Source of the DNA: Peptostreptococcus anaerobius VPI 4330 = DSM 2949
GTDB lineage: Bacteria > Bacillota > Clostridia > Peptostreptococcales > Peptostreptococcaceae
DNA: 64,000 bases
Assembly (NCBI RefSeq): GCF_000381525.1
Contig: NZ_KB906611.1
Coordinates: 19,044 to 83,043, forward strand
Direction of reading: 5' to 3'
Under the pieces are notes generated by a model. It was given only the letters and a program-made list of their open reading frames with translations. It was not told the origin of the DNA and did no database searches. Every line of letters starts with the position of its first letter. The stretch's first letter is position 1. The position numbers and the translations under genes were made by a program. Below are positions 20,005 through 27,861 of the stretch, piece after piece.

Positions 20005-21219
20005 TTATTCCAAAAATTCCTTAGGAACAATACTGTTTACACTATTCTTATATAGTTCAATATTATATGCTCCTGCTCCCCTCATATAAAGGTGTCTGTT
20101 GGCTAACTCGACCGGATACTCATCCAACCTGTATACACTACCATCATAGCCATACTGGTTGGCCTCTAGGTGACATACTAGTGGTATAAACTTTGGATTA
20201 TCTATGTACTTGTCATTTCCCTTTTTCACAAAGTCAAAGCTTGCCATACCCTCTAAATAAGTATGGGCTCCTATCATATTGGCAACAAAATTACCTGTTC
20301 CATAATAAATAAGGGTCTTTTTGCCCTTGTCATTGGTCTTCCACTCAACTTTTTGAATTCTATGAGCGTGTGTTCCTAGGACAACATCAACACCTAGATC
20401 ATTAAAAAGTTGAGCATATCTCATCTGAACTGAATCTATGGCAAGTTGCCCTTCCTGTCCCCAATGTGCAGATGCTAATATAAAATCAACACCAGCTCGT
20501 CTCAGTCTGGCAATATCACTTCTTATGTCCTTCTCATTTAAGTAGCCAATCCTATAGGGAGTATCTGGACTCATACCATTAGTTCCATATGTGTATGCTA
20601 TAAGACCTATCTTGATGCCCTTCTTTTCTATTATTACGGGTTTTCTTCTGCTTTCTTCTGACTCATAGGCCCCTATATGACAAAGTCCTGTCTTATCCCA
20701 CAACTTGATTGAATCTACCAGTCCCTGACTTCCCCTATCTAGTGAATGGTTATTTGCCATATTTATAATATTAAATCCAGCCTTTTCTATAGAGGGTATG
20801 ATTGCCTGAGGTGTATTAAATAATGGATAATTGCTCTTTCCATATTGGTCACCAGCTACTATAGACTCTTGGTTGATGTATCTTAGGTCATACTTGTCTA
20901 GACTAGGCTTGATATTTTCATATAGCTTGTCAAAATCATACTGACCATCTCCATATACACCCTTTCTCATGTCAGCTGCATTGTATATTGAGTCATGGAT
21001 CAAATTATCACCAACACCTGCAAAACTGACCCTTTTAGCTGTATCCTCACTCTTTTCCTTATATGTATTTTTTTCTGTAACCTGACTAGTAACTTGGTTT
21101 TCAGCCATATTATAAGTCTTTTCCCTTACCTTATTAAAGGCTATTACAAGACCAAACAAAAGCAGACTTATCAAAATAAATACAGATATAATTATTCTCT
21201 CTTTTTTTCTACGTCTCAT
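20005..21219 (-). CDS. CapA-family metallophosphatase-like membrane protein
   Basis: The 404-residue product has an N-terminal transmembrane helix (about residues 8-28) and an extracellular domain of the CapA/PgsA family, named for poly-gamma-glutamate synthesis but widespread in genomes that lack it. Metal-site patterns are seen: FAGVGDNLIHDSIY, INMANNHSLDRG, LASAHWGQEGQLAI and VLGTHAHRIQKVEW. No capB or capC neighbour is present, so polyglutamate export is not supported. It stands alone, divergent from the aminopeptidase gene, with its own promoter and terminator. Confidence 0.85.
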   Translation of the reverse strand: MRRRKKERIIISVFILISLLLFGLVIAFNKVREKTYNMAENQVTSQVTEKNTYKEKSEDTAKRVSFAGVGDNLIHDSIYNAADMRKGVYGDGQYDFDKLYENIKPSLDKYDLRYINQESIVAGDQYGKSNYPLFNTPQAIIPSIEKAGFNIINMANNHSLDRGSQGLVDSIKLWDKTGLCHIGAYESEESRRKPVIIEKKGIKIGLIAYTYGTNGMSPDTPYRIGYLNEKDIRSDIARLRRAGVDFILASAHWGQEGQLAIDSVQMRYAQLFNDLGVDVVLGTHAHRIQKVEWKTNDKGKKTLIYYGTGNFVANMIGAHTYLEGMASFDFVKKGNDKYIDNPKFIPLVCHLEANQYGYDGSVYRLDEYPVELANRHLYMRGAGAYNIELYKNSVNSIVPKEFLE

Positions 21220-21265
21220 ACCAATCTCCTTATAAATTAATAGATATACTAACTTTCATAATAAC

Positions 21266-21274
21266 AGTATATCA
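21266..21274 (-). promoter_or_regulatory. Extended -10 promoter of the CapA-like gene
   Basis: The minus strand reads TG-A-TATACT about 47 bases before the start codon. A six-base inverted repeat, ATGCCT/AGGCAT with 11 bases between, overlaps its upstream edge and could be an operator. Confidence 0.55.
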
Positions 21275-21328
21275 TGCCTGCTAGCTCTTTAGGCATTTAA
21301 ATATGTATAAAAACCAATTTTTGTATGC

Positions 21329-21352
21329 AAAATCATGATTTTAGCCTATAAT
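21329..21352 (+). promoter_or_regulatory. Putative -10 element with adjacent palindrome, aminopeptidase gene
   Basis: TATAAT at 21347-21352 lies 41 bases before the ATG. The perfect 14-base palindrome AAAATCATGATTTT (21329-21342) occupies the spacer, and no good -35 is seen. A repressor or activator site is a reasonable inference. Confidence 0.45.
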
Positions 21353-21392
21353 ATATAGGAGGTAAAAATTATAATCATTTAAGGAGGTATTT

Positions 21393-22619
21393 ATGACTTT
21401 AAATACTAGAATAGATAAATTCGCAGAACTAGCTATAAAAACCGGCATCAACGTACAGTCAGGTGAAAACCTGCTTATAAGAGCAGATGTTGAAGCTATA
21501 GATTTCACAAGAAGGTGCGTCAAAGAAGCCTACAAGGCTGGTGCCAAACAAGTATACGTTGAGTATTCTGACGGAGTTATAACAAGAGAAAAATATATGA
21601 GTGCTCCAAACGATGCTTTTGATGAATATCCTCAGTGGCAGGCAGACAAGTACACTCAGATAGCCAAGGAAGGTGGATCTTTCTTATCTATAATATCAGA
21701 TGATCCAGACCTACTAGCAGGTGTTGATCCAGACAGGATAGCCAGGTCTCAAAAAATCGCCGGCAAGTACCTAAAGGAATGGAGGTCATATACACTTTCA
21801 GACAAGGTTAAGTGGTCAATAGTAGCTGTTCCATCCCTAAAGTGGGCCAAGAGAATCCACCCTGACCTTGATGATGAGGATGCTGTAAGAGAGCTTTGGG
21901 AAAATATCCTAGACTGCTCTAGGGTATCAGAAGACCCAATAGGCGATTGGGCTATACACAACAAGAATCTCCACGATAAGAGGGACTTTTTAAACGAGAT
22001 GAACTTCAAGGAACTTAGGTATAAATCATCAAAAACAGACCTAGTAGTAGGCCTACCTGAGGGACATATCTGGGAGTCAGGTGCATCATTTGATCCTAAG
22101 AAAAATATGTTCAATCCAAATATTCCCACAGAAGAAGTGTTCGGCATGCCACACAAGTACAAGGTTGACGGTATCGTATATTCTACAAAACCACTTATCT
22201 ATGCAGGTAGCCTAATAGATGAATTTTGGATTAGGTTTGAAGAAGGTAAAATCGTAGACTACGATGCCAAAATAGGTAAGGAAAACCTAAAAAACCTAGT
22301 TGAAACAGATGAGGGATCACTTAGGTTGGGTGAAATAGCCCTAGTGCCTTATGATTCTCCTATATCAAATAGAAATATAATATTCTACTCTACCCTATTT
22401 GACGAAAATGCATCTTGCCACCTTGCAATAGGTGCAGCCTATTCTTCTTGTATAGAAAATGGAGCTTCATTTAGCGAAGAGGAAAAAGACCAAATAGGAA
22501 TGAATGTAAGCATGACTCACGTTGACTTTATGATAGGCGACAAGGACATGGATATAGTAGGTATCAAGCAAGATGGAACAGAGTTTGCCATATTTAAAGA
22601 CGGCAACTGGGCATTTTAA
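21393..22619 (+). CDS. M29-family aminopeptidase (AmpS/PepS type)
   Basis: A cytoplasmic metal-dependent aminopeptidase that removes N-terminal residues from peptides. The 408-residue product has the family N terminus (KFAELAIKTGINVQSGENLL) and the metal-site region with VGLPEGHIWESGA, EGKIVDYDAKIGKENL, LGEIALVPYDSPIS, LFDENASCHLAIGAAYSSCI and HVDFMIG. Length matches the family. AAGGAGG lies five bases before the ATG. The next gene, an MFS exporter, starts 14 bases after the stop, so they are likely co-transcribed. Confidence 0.93.
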   Translation: MTLNTRIDKFAELAIKTGINVQSGENLLIRADVEAIDFTRRCVKEAYKAGAKQVYVEYSDGVITREKYMSAPNDAFDEYPQWQADKYTQIAKEGGSFLSIISDDPDLLAGVDPDRIARSQKIAGKYLKEWRSYTLSDKVKWSIVAVPSLKWAKRIHPDLDDEDAVRELWENILDCSRVSEDPIGDWAIHNKNLHDKRDFLNEMNFKELRYKSSKTDLVVGLPEGHIWESGASFDPKKNMFNPNIPTEEVFGMPHKYKVDGIVYSTKPLIYAGSLIDEFWIRFEEGKIVDYDAKIGKENLKNLVETDEGSLRLGEIALVPYDSPISNRNIIFYSTLFDENASCHLAIGAAYSSCIENGASFSEEEKDQIGMNVSMTHVDFMIGDKDMDIVGIKQDGTEFAIFKDGNWAF

Positions 22620-22633
22620 TCGGGGGGTAAATA

Positions 22634-24076
22634 ATGAATAAAAGTAAGAAAATGATCGCCTTTGCAATATTCGCCTGCTCTTTTATGAGTGCGGTTGAAA
22701 TAACAATTGTAACGACAGCGATCCCCTCAATAGTAAAGGACTTGCATGGTTTTAACCTTGCCAGTCATATATTTTCTATATACCTGTTGACCTCAGCAGT
22801 GGCAACAGCAGTCTTCGGCAAGCTATCCGACCTCTATGGTAGAAAAAAACTCCTACAGATATCCATACTTATATTTTTGATAGGCTCTATACTTTGTGGT
22901 ATGTCAAAAACAATGTTTATGCTGATTGTAGCTAGAGGTGTCCAAGGTATCGGATCTGGTGCAATAAATACTCTTAGTATGGCTATTATAGGTGATATCT
23001 TCGCTGTGGAAGAAAGAGCCAAAATACAGGGCTACAATTCCACAGTATGGAGTCTTGCTAGCCTTATAGCTCCAGTTATAGGTGGTGCAATACTACTAAA
23101 GCTTACGTGGAATTGGATATTCTATATCAATATCCCAATCGGTCTTTTAAGTATGTACCTGATAAAGGAAAACTACCATGCATCAGAAACAAGGTCGGAT
23201 TCAAAGCTAGATGTCAAGGGCTTGGTTATACTTACCCTATTTATAATTGCCCTGATACAGGCTATGACAGCTCTTGAAAAGCACTCACTAAGTGATCCTC
23301 AGGTACTTATACCTGTTCTAATAGGACTTATACTAGCTCTTGTATTCAAGAAGGTAGAAAAAAATGTAGAACATCCTGTTCTCCCTATACAGCTATTTTC
23401 AAAGGATATATTCTTGATTATGGTGATGTCATTCTTGACATCTATGGTCCTTATTGCCATGGATGTGTATAATCCACAGTTTATGCAGAATGTGTCGGGT
23501 TATCCACCTATGTATTCTACAGTGGCTATAGTCCCTATGTCAGGAGCCTGGGTGCTGGCATCATTTTTACTATCTAAGATCATACACAAGTATACAACTA
23601 AAATCATTATGGTAGTCAGCCTAGCACTACTAGCCTTGGGTCAAGTTGCCCTAATTATCATGAAGCCTGATACAGAACTCCTACACATAGGCCTTGCCGT
23701 ATTTTTGGTAGGTCTTGGTTTTGGCGGTTGCTTTAATATGCTCCTATTTATTGTCCAAGAAGCCCTAGACAAGGATGATATGGGTATGGCTTCTGGATCT
23801 GTAATGCTTGTGAGAACCCTAGGCCAGACACTTGGAATAAGTGCTTTTGGCCTTAGCCTAAATGTAGCAGTCAACAATTACTTTATGAAAAAGGGCATGA
23901 GTGTAGACACAAGCAGTCTCCTTACCAATACAAGTATTGACAAAATAGACCTAGTAAATTCCCTATTTAAGGGATACAATATAATATATATACTTTGTCT
24001 AGTGGCAACAATAGCCTGCATCCTTTGCTCGCTGATGTTGACTTCCAATAGACTTGCAAATAGCGATAAGCAATAA
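22634..24076 (+). CDS. MFS exporter of the DHA2 (14-helix) type
   Basis: A proton-coupled multidrug-type efflux protein in the plasma membrane. The 480-residue product has about 14 hydrophobic segments. It has the motif A loop GKLSDLYGRKKLL after helix 2, the ARGVQGIGSGAINTLSMAII stretch, and the proline-rich PVIGGAILLKLTWNWIFYI of helix 5-6, which marks the drug:H+ antiporter-2 family. GGGGGG lies seven bases before the ATG. The transported compound cannot be deduced. The following gene starts 14 bases later. Confidence 0.9.
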   Translation: MNKSKKMIAFAIFACSFMSAVEITIVTTAIPSIVKDLHGFNLASHIFSIYLLTSAVATAVFGKLSDLYGRKKLLQISILIFLIGSILCGMSKTMFMLIVARGVQGIGSGAINTLSMAIIGDIFAVEERAKIQGYNSTVWSLASLIAPVIGGAILLKLTWNWIFYINIPIGLLSMYLIKENYHASETRSDSKLDVKGLVILTLFIIALIQAMTALEKHSLSDPQVLIPVLIGLILALVFKKVEKNVEHPVLPIQLFSKDIFLIMVMSFLTSMVLIAMDVYNPQFMQNVSGYPPMYSTVAIVPMSGAWVLASFLLSKIIHKYTTKIIMVVSLALLALGQVALIIMKPDTELLHIGLAVFLVGLGFGGCFNMLLFIVQEALDKDDMGMASGSVMLVRTLGQTLGISAFGLSLNVAVNNYFMKKGMSVDTSSLLTNTSIDKIDLVNSLFKGYNIIYILCLVATIACILCSLMLTSNRLANSDKQ

Positions 24077-24089
24077 AGAGGAGAATGAT

Positions 24090-24662
24090 ATGAGAACAGA
24101 CACTTTAAAACAACTTAGAAATTCTTGTATAGTAGGGCTTTTGTTCGGACTAATACTCAACTCAGCCCACTTTTACCAATATGGATTTGCAAAAGGTATA
24201 GGACAATTCTTATACGTCTTTATACTTATGGGCGGTACCTTCTTTTTGACAGGCATGATGTCATCAAGAAGGGGTAGACACACTACAAATATGAGGATAT
24301 TTGCCAAAAAGCTCCATAACGAGGGAGACCTCATAATGGACGCCCAGGCTGATATGATAGTAGCCAATAAAAAAAATGTGACAAAGGGTTGGTTGTACCT
24401 AAATTCAAGGTTTGTAATATTCGCCAATACTCCAGATCCAAACCTAATAGAGAAAAAGGCTATTAGGATGCCCCTTTCTAAGGTCTCTAAGATAGAGAGA
24501 TTCAAGCCAACACCATTTACAAATGACGGAATAGAAATATTTTTAGACAAGGGTATCAGCCACAAGGTCCTAGTTGGAAAGACAGACCAATGGCTTGCTG
24601 AAATAAATTCAGCCGTAGAGAAAAGACAAAATAAAAAATCTAGCAAAAAATCTAGTAAATAG
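24090..24662 (+). CDS. Membrane protein with GRAM/PH-like domain
   Basis: I place the start at the ATG at 24090 (190 residues) because GAGGAGA precedes it; a longer frame from 24054 would overlap the MFS gene. Two hydrophobic segments occupy about residues 12-30 and 36-54. A soluble domain of beta-strand pattern follows, with TKGWLYLNSRFVIFANTP and IEIFLDKGISHKVLVGKTDQ, resembling GRAM or bacterial PH domains. It ends in a lysine/serine-rich tail (KKSSKKSSK). No function is known; its position suggests a partner or regulator of the exporter. Confidence 0.7.
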   Translation: MRTDTLKQLRNSCIVGLLFGLILNSAHFYQYGFAKGIGQFLYVFILMGGTFFLTGMMSSRRGRHTTNMRIFAKKLHNEGDLIMDAQADMIVANKKNVTKGWLYLNSRFVIFANTPDPNLIEKKAIRMPLSKVSKIERFKPTPFTNDGIEIFLDKGISHKVLVGKTDQWLAEINSAVEKRQNKKSSKKSSK

Positions 24663-24684
24663 ATAAGACTTATGAATTTATACT

Positions 24685-24747
24685 AAGAAGGCTATACGAT
24701 CAAAGACTGGCTAATCTAGCAAAAAGTCAAGTATCTATAGTCTTCTT
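24685..24747 (+). other. Long hairpin between the GRAM-like gene and ispD
   Basis: AAGAAGGCTATA pairs with TATAGTCTTCTT (12 bp, one G-U) around a 39-base loop that can form GACT/AGTC and GCT/AGC inner pairs. There is only a weak U-run, so it may be an inefficient terminator or a processing site. Confidence 0.45.
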
Positions 24748-24769
24748 ATTGAATATTAGGAGGATATAT

Positions 24770-25537
24770 ATGATAGACCTTATACTATTGGCTGCAGGAT
24801 CTGGAAAAAGAATGAAGTCTTCCACCAACAAGCAATTTCTAAAGATAGATGACAAGCCAATCCTAATCCATAGCCTAGAAAAATTCTATAACCACAAAAA
24901 TATAGATAGAATTATCCTTGCAGTCAAAGAAGATGAAGAAAAGTACGTAAGGTACCTTCTGGATAAATACGGATTTGAGGGTATATACCTAGTGCACGGA
25001 GGTAAGGAAAGGCAGGACTCTATATTTAACTGCCTCAAATATATAAAAAACTTAGGCCATAACCTAAGTCATAATAGGTCGAGTATAAAATCTCAAATAA
25101 TAAGTTCGGATAAAGAACCAGCTCTAGGTATCAATGAAGATATACACATAGTCTTGGTCCATGATGGAGCTAGGCCTTTTGTATCTGAGTCTACTATAGA
25201 TACTTGTATAAAAGAGACCCTAGTCCACAAGGCAACCTGTCTAGCAGTCCCAGCAAAAGATACTATAAAGCTAGCAGATAAGGACCTCAATATAGTAGAT
25301 ACGCCTGATAGAAAGTACTTATGGTGTGCCCAAACACCCCAGACATTTGACTTTGACCTACTACTTAGGGCCTATGAAAATGCCTACACAAACAAGCTAT
25401 CAGTAACCGATGATGCAAGTATTGTAGAGGCCTACTGCCACCCAGTCAAAATCATAAAGGGTAACTACGACAATATAAAGATTACAACACCAGAAGACAT
25501 AGGCTATGCAGACTACATAGCCCAAAAATATAAGTAA
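24770..25537 (+). CDS. ispD: 2-C-methyl-D-erythritol 4-phosphate cytidylyltransferase
   Basis: IspD joins CTP and methylerythritol phosphate in the MEP pathway of isoprenoid synthesis. The product starts MIDLILLAAGSGKRMKSSTN, the nucleotide-binding loop, and has VHDGARPFVSE, AVPAKDTIK, WCAQTPQTF and SVTDDASIVE, all diagnostic. The ATG at 24770 (255 residues) is used because AGGAGG lies within the alternative upstream extension. Between about residues 92 and 118 there is a polar, serine/asparagine-rich stretch (HNLSHNRSSIKSQIISSDKE) that makes the protein longer than usual. ispF follows by 19 bases. Confidence 0.94.
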   Translation: MIDLILLAAGSGKRMKSSTNKQFLKIDDKPILIHSLEKFYNHKNIDRIILAVKEDEEKYVRYLLDKYGFEGIYLVHGGKERQDSIFNCLKYIKNLGHNLSHNRSSIKSQIISSDKEPALGINEDIHIVLVHDGARPFVSESTIDTCIKETLVHKATCLAVPAKDTIKLADKDLNIVDTPDRKYLWCAQTPQTFDFDLLLRAYENAYTNKLSVTDDASIVEAYCHPVKIIKGNYDNIKITTPEDIGYADYIAQKYK

Positions 25538-25556
25538 TTATAAGAGGAGGTAACTA

Positions 25557-26030
25557 ATGAGAATAGGAATTGGATATGACGTTCATAGGCTGGTAAATGA
25601 CAGGGACCTGATTATAGGAGGTGTAAAAATAGACCATGAAACAGGTCTACTGGGACATTCTGATGCAGATGTTTTAACACACGCTATAATAGATGCAATA
25701 TTTGGAGCTCTTGCAATAGGAGATCTTGGGAGACACTTCCCAGATACCGACCCAAAATACAAGGGTGCAGATAGCCTAAATCTACTTTCCTATGCCCACG
25801 ACAAAATGACAGAAATGGGCTACAAGGTAGGAAATATAGACTCGACGATTATAGCCCAGGCTCCAAAAATGGCTCCCCACCTAGAATCAATGATAGACAA
25901 CCTTGCAAGAGTCCTTAAAACTGACAAGTCAAGGATAAATGTCAAAGCTACTACAGAAGAAAAACTAGGCTTTACAGGTGAAAAACTAGGTATATCATCT
26001 CAGTGCGTTTGCCTGCTAGAAGAAATATAA
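25557..26030 (+). CDS. ispF: 2-C-methyl-D-erythritol 2,4-cyclodiphosphate synthase
   Basis: IspF makes the cyclic diphosphate in the MEP pathway, two steps after IspD. The 157-residue product begins [20 protein letters not shown] with the metal ligands in DVH and, further on, [20 protein letters not shown] and DIGRHFPD-type [12 protein letters not shown]. It ends [20 protein letters not shown], the family signature. Length is standard. AGGAGG precedes the ATG and the gene is paired with ispD. Confidence 0.96.
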   Translation: MRIGIGYDVHRLVNDRDLIIGGVKIDHETGLLGHSDADVLTHAIIDAIFGALAIGDLGRHFPDTDPKYKGADSLNLLSYAHDKMTEMGYKVGNIDSTIIAQAPKMAPHLESMIDNLARVLKTDKSRINVKATTEEKLGFTGEKLGISSQCVCLLEEI

Positions 26031-26135
26031 GTTGATAAAACTTATATCTGTATTAGAAGCAAGTAGCATACATGGAGTTTGTTAGCCAAAAATATAAAAC
26101 AAAATAATAGAATTAAAAATCACAAAATAAAAAAT

Positions 26136-26180
26136 AGACCTCCCCAACGTTAACACTTAGCCTTAACTTCGGGGAGGTCT
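26136..26180. terminator. Bidirectional terminator between ispF and the flavodoxin gene
   Basis: AGACCTCCCC and GGGGAGGTCT form a perfect 10-bp stem with an inner GTTAA/TTAAC pair. A-runs and T-runs on both sides allow it to serve both convergent genes. Confidence 0.85.
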
Positions 26181-26212
26181 CTTATTTAACTAGTATATAT
26201 TCGAGCTTGAAT

Positions 26213-26761
26213 TTATAACTTGGCTAAACACTCTTCTATATATATTCTCTCATTTAGTCTAGCTGAACAATAGTCTATATCAGCATCATTTACATGGTCA
26301 CCTAGTATCTTATAAACTATTAAGTTCTTTTCATCTAGCATATGAGCCTTAAATGCTTTTTCACCTATAGTTTCAGCCTTCATATGCTTGATTCCCTCTA
26401 ATACCCTCATATTTATCTTACCGCAAGCCATAAAATAACCTATTATCTTACAAGAATCATCAACAAGACCTACTACATTTGCCATAGATTTTTCTCCATG
26501 GTCTGAATCTGGAAGGTGACCCATAGTACCAAATAAAAATACCTTCTTGTCCCTAATACCTGATATAAATTCACCCATCTCCTTGTTGGCAGTGGACCTA
26601 TCTACCCAAAATCCGCATGCTACTATGTCATACCCGGAAATATCTGGCTTGTCCTTTAGGTTAAATAGGTCCTTTTCGTGACCTTGTATTTTATCAAATA
26701 TACCCCTTGCCAATTTTTCAGTATTACCAGTCATTGAACTATATATCACAGCTACTTTCAT
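26213..26761 (-). CDS. Flavodoxin-family protein
   Basis: A probable FMN-binding electron carrier or FMN-dependent reductase partner. The 182-residue product has the flavodoxin phosphate loop at the N terminus (MKVAVIYSSMTGNTEKLARG) and FLFGTMGHLPDSDHGEKSMA in the region of the second FMN loop. The last 40 residues are an extra helical tail. AGGAGG precedes the ATG. It diverges from an AraC-type regulator gene 205 bases away, so regulation by that protein is plausible. The redox partner is unknown. Confidence 0.85.
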   Translation of the reverse strand: MKVAVIYSSMTGNTEKLARGIFDKIQGHEKDLFNLKDKPDISGYDIVACGFWVDRSTANKEMGEFISGIRDKKVFLFGTMGHLPDSDHGEKSMANVVGLVDDSCKIIGYFMACGKINMRVLEGIKHMKAETIGEKAFKAHMLDEKNLIVYKILGDHVNDADIDYCSARLNERIYIEECLAKL

Positions 26762-26874
26762 ATTTAATCCTCCTAATATTTTTTGTATTATCTTACCAGT
26801 TTATATTATCATACTTTATTAATATATAATTTTTGTTTCTTTATTAAAATTTCCATTATATTTTGTTTTTATTA

Positions 26875-26883
26875 TGATATAAT
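26875..26883 (+). promoter_or_regulatory. Extended -10 promoter of the AraC-type gene
   Basis: TG-A-TATAAT lies 84 bases upstream of the ATG at 26967, in a very AT-rich divergent region. No clear -35. Confidence 0.55.
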
Positions 26884-26966
26884 AATATCATGCAATACAA
26901 AGTGATAATTATTATGTATAGATAATCAATCAGTGGTATGTATTGTAAAAGGGGGGTGAACAAAAA

Positions 26967-27716
26967 ATGGACAAACAGCTAGATCAATTGGATTCTTTTG
27001 ATATGAATGTAGACTATAGGATGCTTTGTGAGTATTTGGTAAGGGGCAACCTAGACTATGCAACAAAAGAGTTTGATGTTATAACTTTTGATTGGGTAGA
27101 CAGTAACAACCTGGTCGCATACAGGGTTTTTTTGAATAGCTTAAATTCAGCAATATACTACTATGTTCTGTTCAAATACGAAAAATCCTTACTTAAGTGC
27201 TATTTTCAGTGTACTCTTCTGATGCATAAACATATAAGTAAGAGTAATTTTAGGGATACTGCTATACACATTTTAAATGACTACTACAATGTTATGTTAA
27301 AAGAAAATATAATAGTCATAAATTCATTTTTGAAGGATGTTTTGGAGTACATAGAAAACAACCTAAACAATTCAATCACACTGGAAGAAACTGCCAAAGA
27401 GATGTTCGTAAACAAGAGCTATCTTTCACATATATTCAAGCAAAAAATGGGTCAGACCTTCAGTATTTATGTGACAAATAGAAAACTCAACTATGCAAGA
27501 GAGTTGTTGATCAATACAGACCTATCAGTCGTAGCAATCAGCAATAAGTGTGGTTTTAGAAATCCTACTTATTTTTCTACTGTGTTCTCAAAACATATAG
27601 GTCTTTCTCCTGCTAAATTCAGAAAAAGCAGTTCATCATTTAGAAAGTCGTCTAATCGAGATGACTCGGGGCAAGATGGTCCGCCTAAGGGACATCCCCA
27701 CCATATTAAGATATAG
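26967..27716 (+). CDS. AraC-family transcriptional regulator
   Basis: The 249-residue product has an unclassified N-terminal domain (about 1-130) and a C-terminal double helix-turn-helix: SITLEETAKEMFVNKSYLSH (first HTH) and LSVVAISNKCGFRNPTYFST with the HIGLSPAKFR end of the second. A serine-rich tail follows. GGGGGGTG lies eight bases before the ATG. The divergent flavodoxin gene is a likely target. The effector is not predictable. Confidence 0.88.
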   Translation: MDKQLDQLDSFDMNVDYRMLCEYLVRGNLDYATKEFDVITFDWVDSNNLVAYRVFLNSLNSAIYYYVLFKYEKSLLKCYFQCTLLMHKHISKSNFRDTAIHILNDYYNVMLKENIIVINSFLKDVLEYIENNLNNSITLEETAKEMFVNKSYLSHIFKQKMGQTFSIYVTNRKLNYARELLINTDLSVVAISNKCGFRNPTYFSTVFSKHIGLSPAKFRKSSSSFRKSSNRDDSGQDGPPKGHPHHIKI

Positions 27717-27753
27717 AACTCGTCATCTAGTAAAATAGATCATAGCAAACCAC

Positions 27754-27793
27754 AAAAATAGCCAACTCTATTATTTTTGAGCTGGCTATTTTT
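27754..27793. terminator. Terminator after the AraC-type gene
   Basis: AAAAATAGCCAACTC and GAGCTGGCTATTTTT pair around a 10-base loop with one mismatch on the plus strand (a G-U on the minus strand). It can serve the plus-strand gene and also the minus-strand ABC gene side, which ends at 27862. Confidence 0.8.
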
Positions 27794-27861
27794 GTCATTT
27801 TAAATTTTTATGTATTCAACAATAATCAATTTTATCTATCCAATAATAATCAACTAACTTG

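Noticed and set aside
20005..21219. Poly-gamma-glutamate capsule locus
   Set aside because: Only a CapA-like gene is present; no synthetase genes (capB, capC) lie nearby.
26213..26761. Flavodoxin as BilS of a bilirubin reductase system
   Set aside because: No bilirubin-reductase-like gene lies nearby, and the general flavodoxin motifs do not establish that identity.
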